DNA from: Lachnospiraceae bacterium UBA4338
GTDB lineage: Bacteria > Bacillota > Clostridia > Lachnospirales > Lachnospiraceae
Direction: 5' to 3'
Length of the DNA: 64,000 bases
NCBI GenBank assembly: GCA_002393735.1
Contig: DGTK01000016.1
Coordinates: 145,088-209,087, forward strand
Positions within the stretch are counted from its first letter, which is position 1. The number at the start of each line of letters is the position of its first letter. The translations under genes were made by a program, and so were the position numbers. Positions 9,224 to 17,885 of this stretch are shown here, piece after piece. The notes below the pieces were generated by a model. The model had not been told where the DNA came from, did not search any database, and worked only from the letters and a program-made list of their open reading frames with translations.

Positions 9224-9967
9224 CTAACGGTAATCCGCCTTAATCATTGTAAGACCCATGGCCGGAGCTGTTGCTCCGGCTTTTTTACGGTCTTTATCCT
9301 GCAATAATTCAAGCATATTTTCAGGGCTTCTTTTATGGTAGCCAACTTCCAGTAAAGTTCCTGTAAGTATTCTGACCATGTGCTGCAAAAAGCCGCTTCC
9401 GTGATATGTAAAATATATATAATTTCCTTTTTCTTCAATATTAATCATATCCACGTTTCTGACAGTTGATTTTTTCATTTTTGGATTGGAACAAAATGCC
9501 TTAAAATCATGCTCCCCAACAAGATAGGATGCAGCCTTTTTCATGGCATCAACATCCGGTTTTTCATCAAGTAAATATAAATATTTTCTGTCAAAAACCG
9601 GCTTTGGAGGATATACATAACAGGTATAAAGATAGGTTTTGCCTGTTGCATTATAACGGCTGTGGAATCTGTCCCCTGCAATCTGAACCTGATTTATTGA
9701 AATATCGATTGGAAGATAGTGATTCATGTAATCCATGATTTCTTCAGGTGTCATTGTGGTATTTAAAAAAGCATTGGCAGTCATTTCCTTAGCGTGAACC
9801 CCTGCATCAGTTCTGCCTGCGCCAATAACTTCCACTTCTTCGTTAGTCATTGCTGAGAGTACATTCTCTAATTTACCCTGAATTGTCATATCAGTATTAG
9901 GCTGATGTTCCCAGCCATAGTATCTTGAACCGTCATAACTTATTTTGAATCTGTAGTTAGTTTTCAT
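9224..9967 (-). CDS. truA: tRNA pseudouridine(38-40) synthase TruA
   Basis: Makes pseudouridine at positions 38-40 of the tRNA anticodon arm, in the cytoplasm. The 247-residue protein has the family N-terminus RFKISYDGSRYYGWEHQPN, the catalytic aspartate D54 within GAGRTDAGVHA (50-59), FHSRYNATGKTYLY, and the C-terminal KKAGATAPAMGL. The frame is open further upstream, but the start at 9967 is chosen because AAGGA lies 5-6 bases before it and the family N-terminus begins there. It converges on the cyclic-di-GMP gene with only two bases between the stop codons, and its 3' coding region carries that gene's terminator. A promoter is visible at 10040-10069. Confidence 0.96.
   Translation of the reverse strand: MKTNYRFKISYDGSRYYGWEHQPNTDMTIQGKLENVLSAMTNEEVEVIGAGRTDAGVHAKEMTANAFLNTTMTPEEIMDYMNHYLPIDISINQVQIAGDRFHSRYNATGKTYLYTCYVYPPKPVFDRKYLYLLDEKPDVDAMKKAASYLVGEHDFKAFCSNPKMKKSTVRNVDMINIEEKGNYIYFTYHGSGFLQHMVRILTGTLLEVGYHKRSPENMLELLQDKDRKKAGATAPAMGLTMIKADYR
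9261..9286 (+). terminator. intrinsic terminator inside the truA coding region
   Basis: A perfect 8-bp stem GCCGGAGC / GCTCCGGC with loop TGTT is followed by six T on the + strand. It terminates the cyclic-di-GMP gene that ends at 9221. The hairpin is built from the truA codons for the conserved AGATAPA segment on the opposite strand. Confidence 0.85.
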
Positions 9968-10039
9968 ATTCTTCCTTAGCCTAATATATAGATTATTTGC
10001 GAAAATTACTTTACCATCCGAATATAATGGGTTAAAATA

Positions 10040-10069
10040 ATTATAAAGTTTGTGAAGGCATGAGGTCAA
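10040..10069 (-). promoter_or_regulatory. sigma-A promoter of truA
   Basis: On the minus strand the -35 TTGACC (10069-10064) and a perfect -10 TATAAT (10045-10040) are separated by 18 bases. The start would be near 10033, leaving an untranslated leader of about 65 bases before the ATG at 9967. Confidence 0.65.
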
Positions 10070-10108
10070 GGAAGACATGCCTTACTTTTTGCGCAATGAA
10101 GGGTAGTT

Positions 10109-11152
10109 ATGAAAATAATCACACTATGTGAGGACAGAGTTCCACACAGTAGTAATCTAAAAGTAGAAAGAGGCATGTCTCTTTATATTGAGGCGGATGG
10201 TTTCAGACTATTATTCGATACAGGTTCGAGCGGTCTTTTCATGGAGAATGCAAAGATGCTTGGTGTTCCGCTTGATAAGGTGGATGGTGTTATAATAAGT
10301 CATGGTCATTATGATCACGCCAATGGACTTGTACCTTATAAGAAGGAATATCCGGAAGTGCCTTTTTATATTCATAAAGATGCTTTGGAAACATATCTTC
10401 ATTATTATCCGAAAGGATATAAGTTTAAGTATGCCGGAGCCGTTATTCCAAGAGATTCATATTCAAAGATAAGCATTGATCCTGCAATTAAAGATCTTCC
10501 AAAGAAAGTCATAGTGGAAGGAAATGTATGTCTTTTTAACGGCATAAGAGAAAAAGGAGACAAACTCTGGGCAGGTGATGGAACTTTAACCATCAGGAAA
10601 CTTGATGCTGATAATTATATAAATATAATTACCGATTTAGGTGGCAGTTATAAGAGAAATAAAAAGAACGAAGGTCTGGTTAGACTAATAAGCGACAATG
10701 TAGATGTCGACAAGGACCTGACAGTTAATGAGAATACCGGACTTGGCGTATTCCCTGAGGATGTTAAGGTAGAAACCAGGGAGGATGATTTTAGCCACGA
10801 GATGGCCTTAAGTGTGTGTGAAAATGGTGTCAGGGCTTTAATAGTTGGCTGCTCGCATAATGGCATAGTAAATACCCTTAAAAGATATAAAAGCATATAT
10901 GCCTGCTATCCTAATATTGTTGTAGGTGGTTTTCATTTAAGCAATGATTTTACCACAAAGGAAGATATTGAGGAAATAAGGGAAATTGGAGAATTCCTAA
11001 AGAGCACCGGGGCGCTTGTTTACACAGGCCACTGCACCACAAGATCAGTAACAAAGGAACTTAAGAAGGTTTGTGGTGAAATGGTGAAGGAGTTCAGCCT
11101 TGGGCAGATAATAATGGTTCCGGGGAAATCATTTTGGAGAATAAATCAGTAA
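10109..11152 (+). CDS. metallo-beta-lactamase-fold metal-dependent hydrolase (COG1237-like)
   Basis: A 347-residue cytoplasmic hydrolase of the metallo-beta-lactamase superfamily. The metal-binding HxHxDH motif is SHGHYDHANG, with H65, H67, D69 and H70; FDTGSSG at 37-43 precedes it, GCSHNG and GGFHLS supply further ligands, and YTGHCTT is near the C-terminus. This pattern fits the COG1237 group, often named after 7,8-dihydropterin-6-yl-methyl-aminobenzene 5'-phosphate synthase, but true substrates are mostly unknown. The ATG at 10109 follows GAAGGG. It is divergent from truA and 42 bases before pseB, so it may be read together with pseB; I see no functional link to glycan synthesis. Confidence 0.85.
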   Translation: MKIITLCEDRVPHSSNLKVERGMSLYIEADGFRLLFDTGSSGLFMENAKMLGVPLDKVDGVIISHGHYDHANGLVPYKKEYPEVPFYIHKDALETYLHYYPKGYKFKYAGAVIPRDSYSKISIDPAIKDLPKKVIVEGNVCLFNGIREKGDKLWAGDGTLTIRKLDADNYINIITDLGGSYKRNKKNEGLVRLISDNVDVDKDLTVNENTGLGVFPEDVKVETREDDFSHEMALSVCENGVRALIVGCSHNGIVNTLKRYKSIYACYPNIVVGGFHLSNDFTTKEDIEEIREIGEFLKSTGALVYTGHCTTRSVTKELKKVCGEMVKEFSLGQIIMVPGKSFWRINQ

Positions 11153-11194
11153 ATATTCAATCAGTAAATATAAAGATAAACAGAGGACGAAACA

Positions 11195-12184
11195 ATGTTA
11201 AATGACAAAACAATTCTTGTAACAGGCGGCACAGGCAGTTTTGGTAAGGCTTTTACCAAATATGTATTAACTCATTATAATCCTAAGAAGATTATTATTT
11301 ATTCACGTGATGAGTTTAAACAGTTTAATATGGCCAATGATTTTAAGGAATATAAGGATAAACTCAGATTCTTCATTGGTGATGTCAGGGATTATTCAAG
11401 ATTATTAAGAGCTTTTGACGGAGTTGATTATGTGGTGCATGCTGCTGCAATGAAGCAGGTTCCTGCATGTGAATATAACCCAAATGAGGCTATTAAGACC
11501 AACATTAACGGTGCTACAAATATTATTGAGGCAGCGCTTGACAGAGGTGTAAAAAAGGTTGTAGCCCTTTCAACAGACAAGGCAGTAAATCCGGTTAACC
11601 TTTATGGTGGTACAAAGCTTGTTTCAGATAAACTTTTTATTGCAGCCAATGCTTACGCAGGTGCCAAGGAAACATGCTTCTCCATAGTAAGATATGGTAA
11701 TGTTGCAGGAAGCCGTGGTTCTGTTATTCCATTCTTTAAGAATCTGATTGATAAAGGTGAGACTTCACTGCCTATAACTGATCCCCGAATGACAAGATTC
11801 TGGATCAGTCTTGATGAAGGCGTGGCTCTGGTTATTAAGGCTTTGGAAGAATCCAAGGGTGGCGAGACATTTATTTCCAAAATCCCTTCATTCAAAATCA
11901 CCGACCTTGCAGAAGCAATGCTTCCTGGATGTGATAAGCCTAATGTAGGTATTCGTGAAGGTGAAAAACTTCATGAGATTATGATTACAGTGGAAGATTC
12001 CATGTTTACCTATGAATATGACAAGCATTATATTGTTTATCCGCAGATGGTATGGGATGAAAAGAAGAGAGCTATCCCTACAGGCAGGAAAGTGGAGGAT
12101 GGATTCTCATATTCATCAGGTAATAATACAGAGTGGTTAAGCGTAGAAGATATCAGGGCATTACTTAAAGAGATGGGGATGTAA
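11195..12184 (+). CDS. pseB: UDP-N-acetylglucosamine 4,6-dehydratase (inverting)
   Basis: An extended short-chain dehydrogenase of 329 residues, the usual length for PseB/FlaA1. It converts UDP-GlcNAc to UDP-2-acetamido-2,6-dideoxy-beta-L-arabino-hexos-4-ulose. The NAD(P)-binding loop is TGGTGSFG (10-17), followed by SRDEFKQF (37-44), AAAMKQVPACEYNP, the catalytic STDKA (126-130) and the YGGTK dyad with Y137 and K141. The start has GAGGA upstream. The aminotransferase PseC and other pseudaminic acid genes are not present here, so the product could feed another 6-deoxy-N-acetylhexosamine pathway. A GT2 gene begins two bases after the stop. Confidence 0.93.
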   Translation: MLNDKTILVTGGTGSFGKAFTKYVLTHYNPKKIIIYSRDEFKQFNMANDFKEYKDKLRFFIGDVRDYSRLLRAFDGVDYVVHAAAMKQVPACEYNPNEAIKTNINGATNIIEAALDRGVKKVVALSTDKAVNPVNLYGGTKLVSDKLFIAANAYAGAKETCFSIVRYGNVAGSRGSVIPFFKNLIDKGETSLPITDPRMTRFWISLDEGVALVIKALEESKGGETFISKIPSFKITDLAEAMLPGCDKPNVGIREGEKLHEIMITVEDSMFTYEYDKHYIVYPQMVWDEKKRAIPTGRKVEDGFSYSSGNNTEWLSVEDIRALLKEMGM

Positions 12185-12186
12185 TA

Positions 12187-13125
12187 ATGGATGAGATTGC
12201 AGTTCTTATTCCTTGCTACAATGAAGAGAAGACCATAGGCAAGGTGGTGGAAGATGCAAAGAAGAATCTTCCTAATGCAATTATATATGTATATGATAAT
12301 AATTCATCTGACAAAACGGTGGAAATTGCCAGGGCAGCAGGTGCTGTTGTCAGGTTTGAACATCGCCAGGGTAAAGGTAATGTTATCAGAACCATGTTCA
12401 GGGAAATAGATGCCAAGTGCTATCTGATGATAGATGGTGATGACACTTATCCTCTTGAGGAAGCGCCAAAACTGGTTGACGCTGTGCTTAATGAGAATTA
12501 TGACATGGTTGTCGGAGACAGGCTCTCGTCAACCTATTACAAAGAGAATAAGAGGCCTTTCCACAATTTTGGCAATTCTCTTATGCAGCATTCGATTAAT
12601 GCTCTTTTTGACTGCGATATTAAGGATATAATGACAGGATACAGGGCTTTTGGCTATGGTTTTGCCAAAACATTTCCTATTTTGTCAAAGGGTTTTGAAA
12701 TAGAAACTGAAATGACCATATTTGCAGTAACCAACAATATGGCTGTTAAGAATGTGGTTATTGAATATAGGGATAGACCCGACGGGTCAATTAGTAAATT
12801 AAACACTTATTCTGATGGTTTTAAGGTAATTAAGACCATGATTAAGTTATATAAGAATTATAAGCCTTTTGGATTTTTCTTTATACTTGGATTTGTTCTT
12901 ATGGCCATTGCCATAGGATTCTTCGTACCTGTACTTATTGATTATCTTGAGACAGGTCTGGTTGCCAAGTTCCCAACACTTATTGTCTGTGGATTTGTTG
13001 GGTTGTCGGCTGTCCATTCCTTCTTTGCCGGCTTGATTATGTCAGATATCAATATTCAGGACAGAAGAACTTACGAATTTAGAAGAAATCTTATTCAGCG
13101 AGATCTGAATCAGGATCAGAAATAG
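12187..13125 (+). CDS. GT2 glycosyltransferase with two C-terminal membrane helices
   Basis: A 312-residue family 2 glycosyltransferase. The GT-A domain starts IAVLIPCYNEEKTIGKV, has DNNSSDKT at 37-44 and the metal motif DGDD at 83-86, with MTGYRAFGY further on. Two hydrophobic helices around 230-250 and 264-290 anchor it to the membrane, like DPM1 and GtrB relatives. It begins two bases after pseB and is probably co-translated, so its donor may be the sugar nucleotide made by PseB or a derivative; this is inference. The last 35 bases overlap the convergent gene at 13091-14251, an uncommon arrangement. Confidence 0.88.
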   Translation: MDEIAVLIPCYNEEKTIGKVVEDAKKNLPNAIIYVYDNNSSDKTVEIARAAGAVVRFEHRQGKGNVIRTMFREIDAKCYLMIDGDDTYPLEEAPKLVDAVLNENYDMVVGDRLSSTYYKENKRPFHNFGNSLMQHSINALFDCDIKDIMTGYRAFGYGFAKTFPILSKGFEIETEMTIFAVTNNMAVKNVVIEYRDRPDGSISKLNTYSDGFKVIKTMIKLYKNYKPFGFFFILGFVLMAIAIGFFVPVLIDYLETGLVAKFPTLIVCGFVGLSAVHSFFAGLIMSDINIQDRRTYEFRRNLIQRDLNQDQK

Positions 13126-14251
13126 AATCTGCCTCGTTATCTGAGGCAGATTCTGATTCTTCCATGTTTTCATCTGAAACAGGCTCTGAATCTGTTTCAT
13201 TATCAGAGTTTAAATCATTTTCTGAATCTAAATTTTCACTGTTAATTGAAGAATTAAAGAATGTAATTATATTATCAGCAATCTGATCTCTTATTTCTTT
13301 GTTTGGAATTATTCCGTCTTTAAGCAGCATCTTTTCAGCATTTTCTGATGACAGCTTAACTCCATAATAATTATCGATATATGAAGTGGAGCCTTCGTAG
13401 TATTCTGCGTCATTGGTAACCACGCAGCCGTCCCTTAAAGCAGTTAAACCATTAGGAAGTGTACGGTCTGCCAAAACTGTGGTTTCGGAATCGTGGGCTT
13501 TGCCATTCTCGTCATAATAAATGCAGTATGTTGGCGAAACAACTACAACCTGAAGGTATGGATAGTGAACCAGGAGCATATTTGTTAAGCCCTGATAGAA
13601 TGAATACATCATACTCTTAAATTCAGTATCATTTTCGTCATAGAATGTATTGCCTTCAGTATAATCATGAGCGTCATAATAAACAATAAGATAATCAAGT
13701 TTATCCATATCCACGCTTTTAAGCGTATCAAGACCTGACTGATAAAACTCTTTATTTACGCTCTCAGGAAGTTCACCCATGGCTTCATCCATGTTGGCAA
13801 AATCTCCGAATGAAAGAGCATAGCATATCCAGAACATATCAAAATAATCAGATGAATCTTTGAAATCCGCCGGAGTATGACTTGTTATTTGAGTGCCGGG
13901 GAAAGCTGCAACTGAAACTTCACCATCTAATTTCTTGGAAAGTTTGTGAGCAATACTTTCGCCGTCCTTGCTGTAAGCAAGAGTATCATTGCCTATTACA
14001 AGTATGGAATTTATGCCATCATCATCGGATTCGCGGCGAATAAGTGATGTTGGGTAAAGACCATAATAGTTCTCTACTTCCGTCATATTTTCATCATTTA
14101 CATACTTTTCATCAATAAGTATCTCAGTATATGTATTATCCCATCTTATAAGGGCATGTACTACCAGAACTACTGCAATTATAAGTATGAATGCTATTAT
14201 AAATGGAATTATTCTTGACCATCTTGGTTTTCTTACTAATTTCTTAGCCAT
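13091..14251 (-). CDS. membrane-anchored SGNH-like protein with acidic Ser/Asp tail
   Basis: A 386-residue protein. After a basic start (MAKKLVRKPRWSR) one helix at about residues 15-35 would anchor it with the rest outside. The body looks like an SGNH/GDSL fold: VIGNDTLAYS sits where block I (GDS) normally is, so the catalytic serine position holds aspartate and the fold may be catalytically dead or only distantly related. The last 50 residues are a repetitive Ser/Asp/Glu/Asn tail. The start at 14251 has AAGGTGG 5 bases upstream; a GTG three codons earlier lies inside that site. A role in O-acetylation or wall modification is a guess from SGNH relatives. Confidence 0.65.
   Translation of the reverse strand: MAKKLVRKPRWSRIIPFIIAFILIIAVVLVVHALIRWDNTYTEILIDEKYVNDENMTEVENYYGLYPTSLIRRESDDDGINSILVIGNDTLAYSKDGESIAHKLSKKLDGEVSVAAFPGTQITSHTPADFKDSSDYFDMFWICYALSFGDFANMDEAMGELPESVNKEFYQSGLDTLKSVDMDKLDYLIVYYDAHDYTEGNTFYDENDTEFKSMMYSFYQGLTNMLLVHYPYLQVVVVSPTYCIYYDENGKAHDSETTVLADRTLPNGLTALRDGCVVTNDAEYYEGSTSYIDNYYGVKLSSENAEKMLLKDGIIPNKEIRDQIADNIITFFNSSINSENLDSENDLNSDNETDSEPVSDENMEESESASDNEADSISDPDSDLAE
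13124..13154. terminator. 12-bp perfect hairpin at a convergent gene overlap, possible bidirectional terminator
   Basis: AGAATCTGCCTC (13124-13135) and GAGGCAGATTCT (13143-13154) form a perfect 12-bp stem with a 7-base loop. It starts at the stop codon of the + strand GT2 gene and lies within the Ser/Asp/Glu-rich tail codons of the minus strand gene. There is no T-run directly after the stem on either strand, so it may stall RNA polymerase or protect the 3' end instead of acting as a classic terminator. Confidence 0.45.
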
Positions 14252-14372
14252 TTGCGCCACCTTTTATGATTTTTAAGTGTGTTTTAATATGGATATTCTA
14301 TCATAGGGTAAAATTTGTGTCAAAATGCCCAAAAAAAAGTGGTTTTAAGCCATATATATAGTAGATTGTCCC

Positions 14373-14401
14373 TTTACCATATACAAAATAGGTGTTATAA
14401 T
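14373..14401 (+). promoter_or_regulatory. extended -10 promoter of the main glycan/GH25 unit
   Basis: The -35 TTTACC (14373-14378) and perfect -10 TATAAT (14396-14401) are 17 bases apart, with TG at 14393-14394 giving an extended -10. It is the last clear promoter before 14456, and no clear terminator follows until 37343. Confidence 0.75.
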
Positions 14402-14455
14402 ATTATAGACTTTGACTGCAATTATGAAGAACGAGCAGAGGAAAGGAAAGAAAGT

Positions 14456-17400
14456 ATGAATTATGATGTTAATGAATTGGAAATGATCGATTTAGATAAT
14501 ACTGCAAATCTAAATCCTGATGACATTGCTGATTCAGCGAAGGAAAGTGAAAATGTTTCAGATAATGAAGCATATTTAAGTGAAACACCGGCAAGTACCA
14601 ATCTTGACGAGACACAGGTTATACCTACTCCTATAGCACCTGTTGAACCGGATATGATGGATATTCTTGGTATCGACAAGAGTGTTAATATAGATGCTCC
14701 TCATGATATGGATGCTACTGATGCAACGGTTATGGTTGATGCTGAAGAAGTAAACAGAATGGTGGCTGAGGCTCAGGCTGAAGCTGATAATTCAGAATTG
14801 GATGATGAGGTCGAGGCTGAGGCTGAAGAAACTGAAGCAGAAGAGGCAGAAAGCGATTCGGAAGAAACTGAAAACGATTCAGAAGAGGCTGAAGCAGAAG
14901 AAAGTGATGAAGCATCAGAAGAAACTGATTCAGAAACAAATGAAGAAATAGATGATACAGAAGATGGTGAAGAAATCTCCGAGGAAGAAATGAAAGAACT
15001 GGGAGATTTGGAATATCACAACGAAGAGAAGCCGGTTAATAAAAAACCGGGTAAAACAGGCGGCAAGAAAAAAGGTGGTTTCTTCGGTAAACTTTCCTGG
15101 ACTGATTATGTTATTGGAGCTGTTGCACTTATAGTGCTTATACTTGGAGTAGCAATAATTTCAATCACAGCAGGCAAGGCTGCAACTATCAAGGAACTCG
15201 GTGATTTTGCCGTTGTTGGCAGCAAACTTACATCCATCAGAAGTCTTGGTGATAATACAATCGATGCTTTGGTAGATAATGTTAAGGCAGAGACACTTGA
15301 GAAAAAGAGACTTGAAGAAGAGGCTGCAAAGGCTCTTGAGGAAGAAGAAAAAGAGGAAGAAGAGGAAGAAGAAGAGGAAGACGAAGAAGCAGTAAATGTT
15401 AAAGTCAGCTTCACCTCTGTCGAGAAGGACCTTAAGATTAAGTTTACAAATGAGAAGACAGGTAAGTTAATCACAGGCGTTGAATTCGTAGTTAATGTTG
15501 TTGATCCAAAGGGTAAGGAACTTACCTGGAAGGATACTGATAAAGACGGTATTATTTATGAGAAAGACCTTGTAGAAGGTGAATATAAGGTGACAATTGA
15601 AGATGTAGAAGATTATACTTTCCCGGCTACATCTACCAAAGTTAAAGTTAAGGGCAAGATTGTATATCAGGCAATCAATGTCATGGATGAGATTAAGTCA
15701 GCCAATGAAGTTAACGAGGCTGTGGAAGATACTGCGGCAGGTGCAGTTGATACAGGTGCGGTTGTTTCGGATACTGTAGCCAAGTATGACGATAACACAG
15801 ACCTTGTTAAGACAAATCCTGATTCAGATGTAGCATATACAAAGGTTGATATTTCGGCTATAAAGGCTCCTGGGACTGCAGCTCCTGCAACCAGAGCGAT
15901 TTCAAGAGGAACAAGTTTGTCACCTAAGACACTTGGTAAGTTTTATGCGATGAATATGTCAAATACATCTCAGGAGGGTGAACAACAACCTGCAACTGAC
16001 ACAGTTGCTGTTACAGGAGTAAGTCTGGATCAAACATCTGTTACCCTTGATGTAAATGGAACAACTACTCTTGTTGCAACATTTTTCCCGGCGAATGCAA
16101 CAGATAAAGGTGTTTCATGGACTACGAGTGAAGGGGGCGTGGCTACTGTAGATGGTGGTTCTGTTAAGGCGATTGCTCCTGGAGATGCAACAATTACTGT
16201 TACGACAGCTGACGGTGGTTATACGGCAAGCTGTTCAGTTCATGTTAATCCGATTCCGATTACTGGTGTGACTATTTCTGCCGGAACATTAAGTGTGGAG
16301 GCCGGCAAAACAGCTACTTTGACAGCAAATGTAAATAACGATACAACTTTGGATAAGGGGATTACATGGACATCAAATAATGAAGGTGTTGCTAAAGTTG
16401 CCGGAGGAACGGTAACAGGTGTGGCTGAAGGTACAGCGATTATTACTGCCACGTCAGTTGGCGATGCGTCCAAAAGTGCTTCGTGCACAGTAACGGTAAC
16501 TAAAGTGGTTGCAGCGGTAACCGGCGTAAGTGTTAATCCGACTTCCGTATCTTTAGAACCGGGCAAGAGTGCCAGCGTTGTGGCACAGGTTACTCCTGAT
16601 AATGCCACAAACAAAAGCGTATCATGGTCAAGCAGTAACCCAGCAGCAGCAACAGTTGATGGAAACGGTAAGATTACAGCAGTTGCGGTAGGAGAAGCAA
16701 TAATTACAGCTACAACAGCAGATGGTGGTAAGACATCAACATGCAAAGTTACAGTTACACAGAATGTTGCTCTTGCGCTTAAGGAGGCAACAGCATCTGT
16801 AGCGGTTAGTGGTAAATATCAGATTGTACCTATAGTAACTGGTACAACAAATACAGCAGTAACATATGCAACTTCAAATGATAAGGTTGCAACAGTAGAT
16901 GCAAGTGGTGTTGTAACAGGTGTTGCTGCAGGTGAAGCAACAATTACTGTTACATCAGCAGCTGATACAACAAAGACACAAACAGTTAAGGTTTCAGTTA
17001 TTAATGATCCTAAACTTGATAAAACAACTCCACTTTTAGATTCTAAAGGTAATCAGGTTTATGTCAAAGAAAATGGCAAATACAGAGAAGCCAAATCTGC
17101 TGATTATTATACATTTAAAGAATTCTACATTAAGCTTGCTCATAACTACAGAGGCTGGCAGACAATAGATGGTAAGAGATATTACTATGTTGAAGGCCAG
17201 GGCGGAATCGGTGTTCCGGTAACAGGTGAGCAGATTATTGGCGGTACAAAGTGGAACTTCGCCAGCGATGGTAGTCTTGCAATGAACAGTACACTTGGTA
17301 TTGATGTAAGTAAGTGGAATGGTAACATCGACTGGAATGCAGTTCGTAATTCAGGCGTTACATTTGTAATTATCAGATGCGGTTACAGAGGTTCATCAAC

Positions 17401-17884
17401 CGGTGCTCTTATTAAAGACCAGAAGTTTGACAGCTATATTGCCGGTGCTGAGGCAGCAGGCCTTAATATAGGTTTGTATGTATTCTCTCAGGCTATTACC
17501 GAAAGAGAGGCAGTTGAAGAAGCATCAATGGCAGTATCTCTTGCCAGCGGGCACAGAATCTCATTGCCTATCTTTATTGATACTGAAAAGGCAAGTAACG
17601 GCAGAGCAAACGGACTTAGCGCAGGTGAGAGAACACAAATCATGAAAGCGTTCTGTGAGACAGTTAAGAGTTCAGGTTATACACCTGGTATTTATGCTTC
17701 AAAGAGCTGGTTTGAGAATCAGCTTAATATGGGCGAACTTAATCAGTACAGAATCTGGCTTGCTCAGTATGCTTCACAGGCTACATACGGTGGTAAGTAT
17801 GATATGTGGCAGTATACCTCAAAGGGTTCTGTAAGCGGTATCAGTGGCAATGTTGATATGAATATTAATCTGTTAGGATATTAA
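14456..17884 (+). CDS. membrane-anchored GH25 muramidase with acidic cytoplasmic domain and four Big_2 domains
   Basis: A 1142-residue protein predicted to cleave peptidoglycan glycan strands outside the cell. Order: an Asp/Glu-rich N-terminal region (1-205), a basic stretch, one membrane helix (about 218-240), a Glu-rich probable coiled coil (275-310), a Cna-B-like beta domain (about 312-400) shared with the GH25 protein at 21880-23136, four bacterial Ig-like Big_2 domains (518-851), a short GWQTIDGKRYYY segment resembling wall-binding repeats, and the GH25 catalytic domain (947-1142). GH25 residues D950 (GIDVSKW) and D1042/E1044 (FIDTE) are present. The start at 14456 follows GAGGAAAGGA and lies 55 bases after the -10. 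There is no cleavable signal peptide; the first 200 residues should stay in the cytoplasm, which is unusual. Confidence 0.9.
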   Translation: MNYDVNELEMIDLDNTANLNPDDIADSAKESENVSDNEAYLSETPASTNLDETQVIPTPIAPVEPDMMDILGIDKSVNIDAPHDMDATDATVMVDAEEVNRMVAEAQAEADNSELDDEVEAEAEETEAEEAESDSEETENDSEEAEAEESDEASEETDSETNEEIDDTEDGEEISEEEMKELGDLEYHNEEKPVNKKPGKTGGKKKGGFFGKLSWTDYVIGAVALIVLILGVAIISITAGKAATIKELGDFAVVGSKLTSIRSLGDNTIDALVDNVKAETLEKKRLEEEAAKALEEEEKEEEEEEEEEDEEAVNVKVSFTSVEKDLKIKFTNEKTGKLITGVEFVVNVVDPKGKELTWKDTDKDGIIYEKDLVEGEYKVTIEDVEDYTFPATSTKVKVKGKIVYQAINVMDEIKSANEVNEAVEDTAAGAVDTGAVVSDTVAKYDDNTDLVKTNPDSDVAYTKVDISAIKAPGTAAPATRAISRGTSLSPKTLGKFYAMNMSNTSQEGEQQPATDTVAVTGVSLDQTSVTLDVNGTTTLVATFFPANATDKGVSWTTSEGGVATVDGGSVKAIAPGDATITVTTADGGYTASCSVHVNPIPITGVTISAGTLSVEAGKTATLTANVNNDTTLDKGITWTSNNEGVAKVAGGTVTGVAEGTAIITATSVGDASKSASCTVTVTKVVAAVTGVSVNPTSVSLEPGKSASVVAQVTPDNATNKSVSWSSSNPAAATVDGNGKITAVAVGEAIITATTADGGKTSTCKVTVTQNVALALKEATASVAVSGKYQIVPIVTGTTNTAVTYATSNDKVATVDASGVVTGVAAGEATITVTSAADTTKTQTVKVSVINDPKLDKTTPLLDSKGNQVYVKENGKYREAKSADYYTFKEFYIKLAHNYRGWQTIDGKRYYYVEGQGGIGVPVTGEQIIGGTKWNFASDGSLAMNSTLGIDVSKWNGNIDWNAVRNSGVTFVIIRCGYRGSSTGALIKDQKFDSYIAGAEAAGLNIGLYVFSQAITEREAVEEASMAVSLASGHRISLPIFIDTEKASNGRANGLSAGERTQIMKAFCETVKSSGYTPGIYASKSWFENQLNMGELNQYRIWLAQYASQATYGGKYDMWQYTSKGSVSGISGNVDMNINLLGY

Positions 17885-17885
17885 T

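Noticed and set aside
10011..10028. TTTACC and TATAAT on the + strand before the metallo-hydrolase gene
   Set aside because: The spacing between the two boxes is only 6 bases, which does not form a promoter; the AT-rich region is better explained by the truA promoter on the other strand.
15330..15390. Purine-rich GAA/GAG run that looks like a simple sequence repeat
   Set aside because: It is in frame and encodes a Glu-rich coiled-coil segment of the GH25 protein; codons vary between GAA and GAG, so it is coding and not a tandem DNA repeat.
16240..16746. Long open frame of 168 codons on the minus strand
   Set aside because: It lies wholly inside the Big_2 region of the GH25 gene, has a biased Val/Ala/Thr composition mirrored from the + strand codons, and has no ribosome binding site.
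16015..17008. Repeated sequence that could be taken for a DNA repeat array
   Set aside because: The repeats are four diverged Big_2 protein domains of about 80-85 residues; there are no identical direct repeats or spacers, so it is not a CRISPR or satellite.
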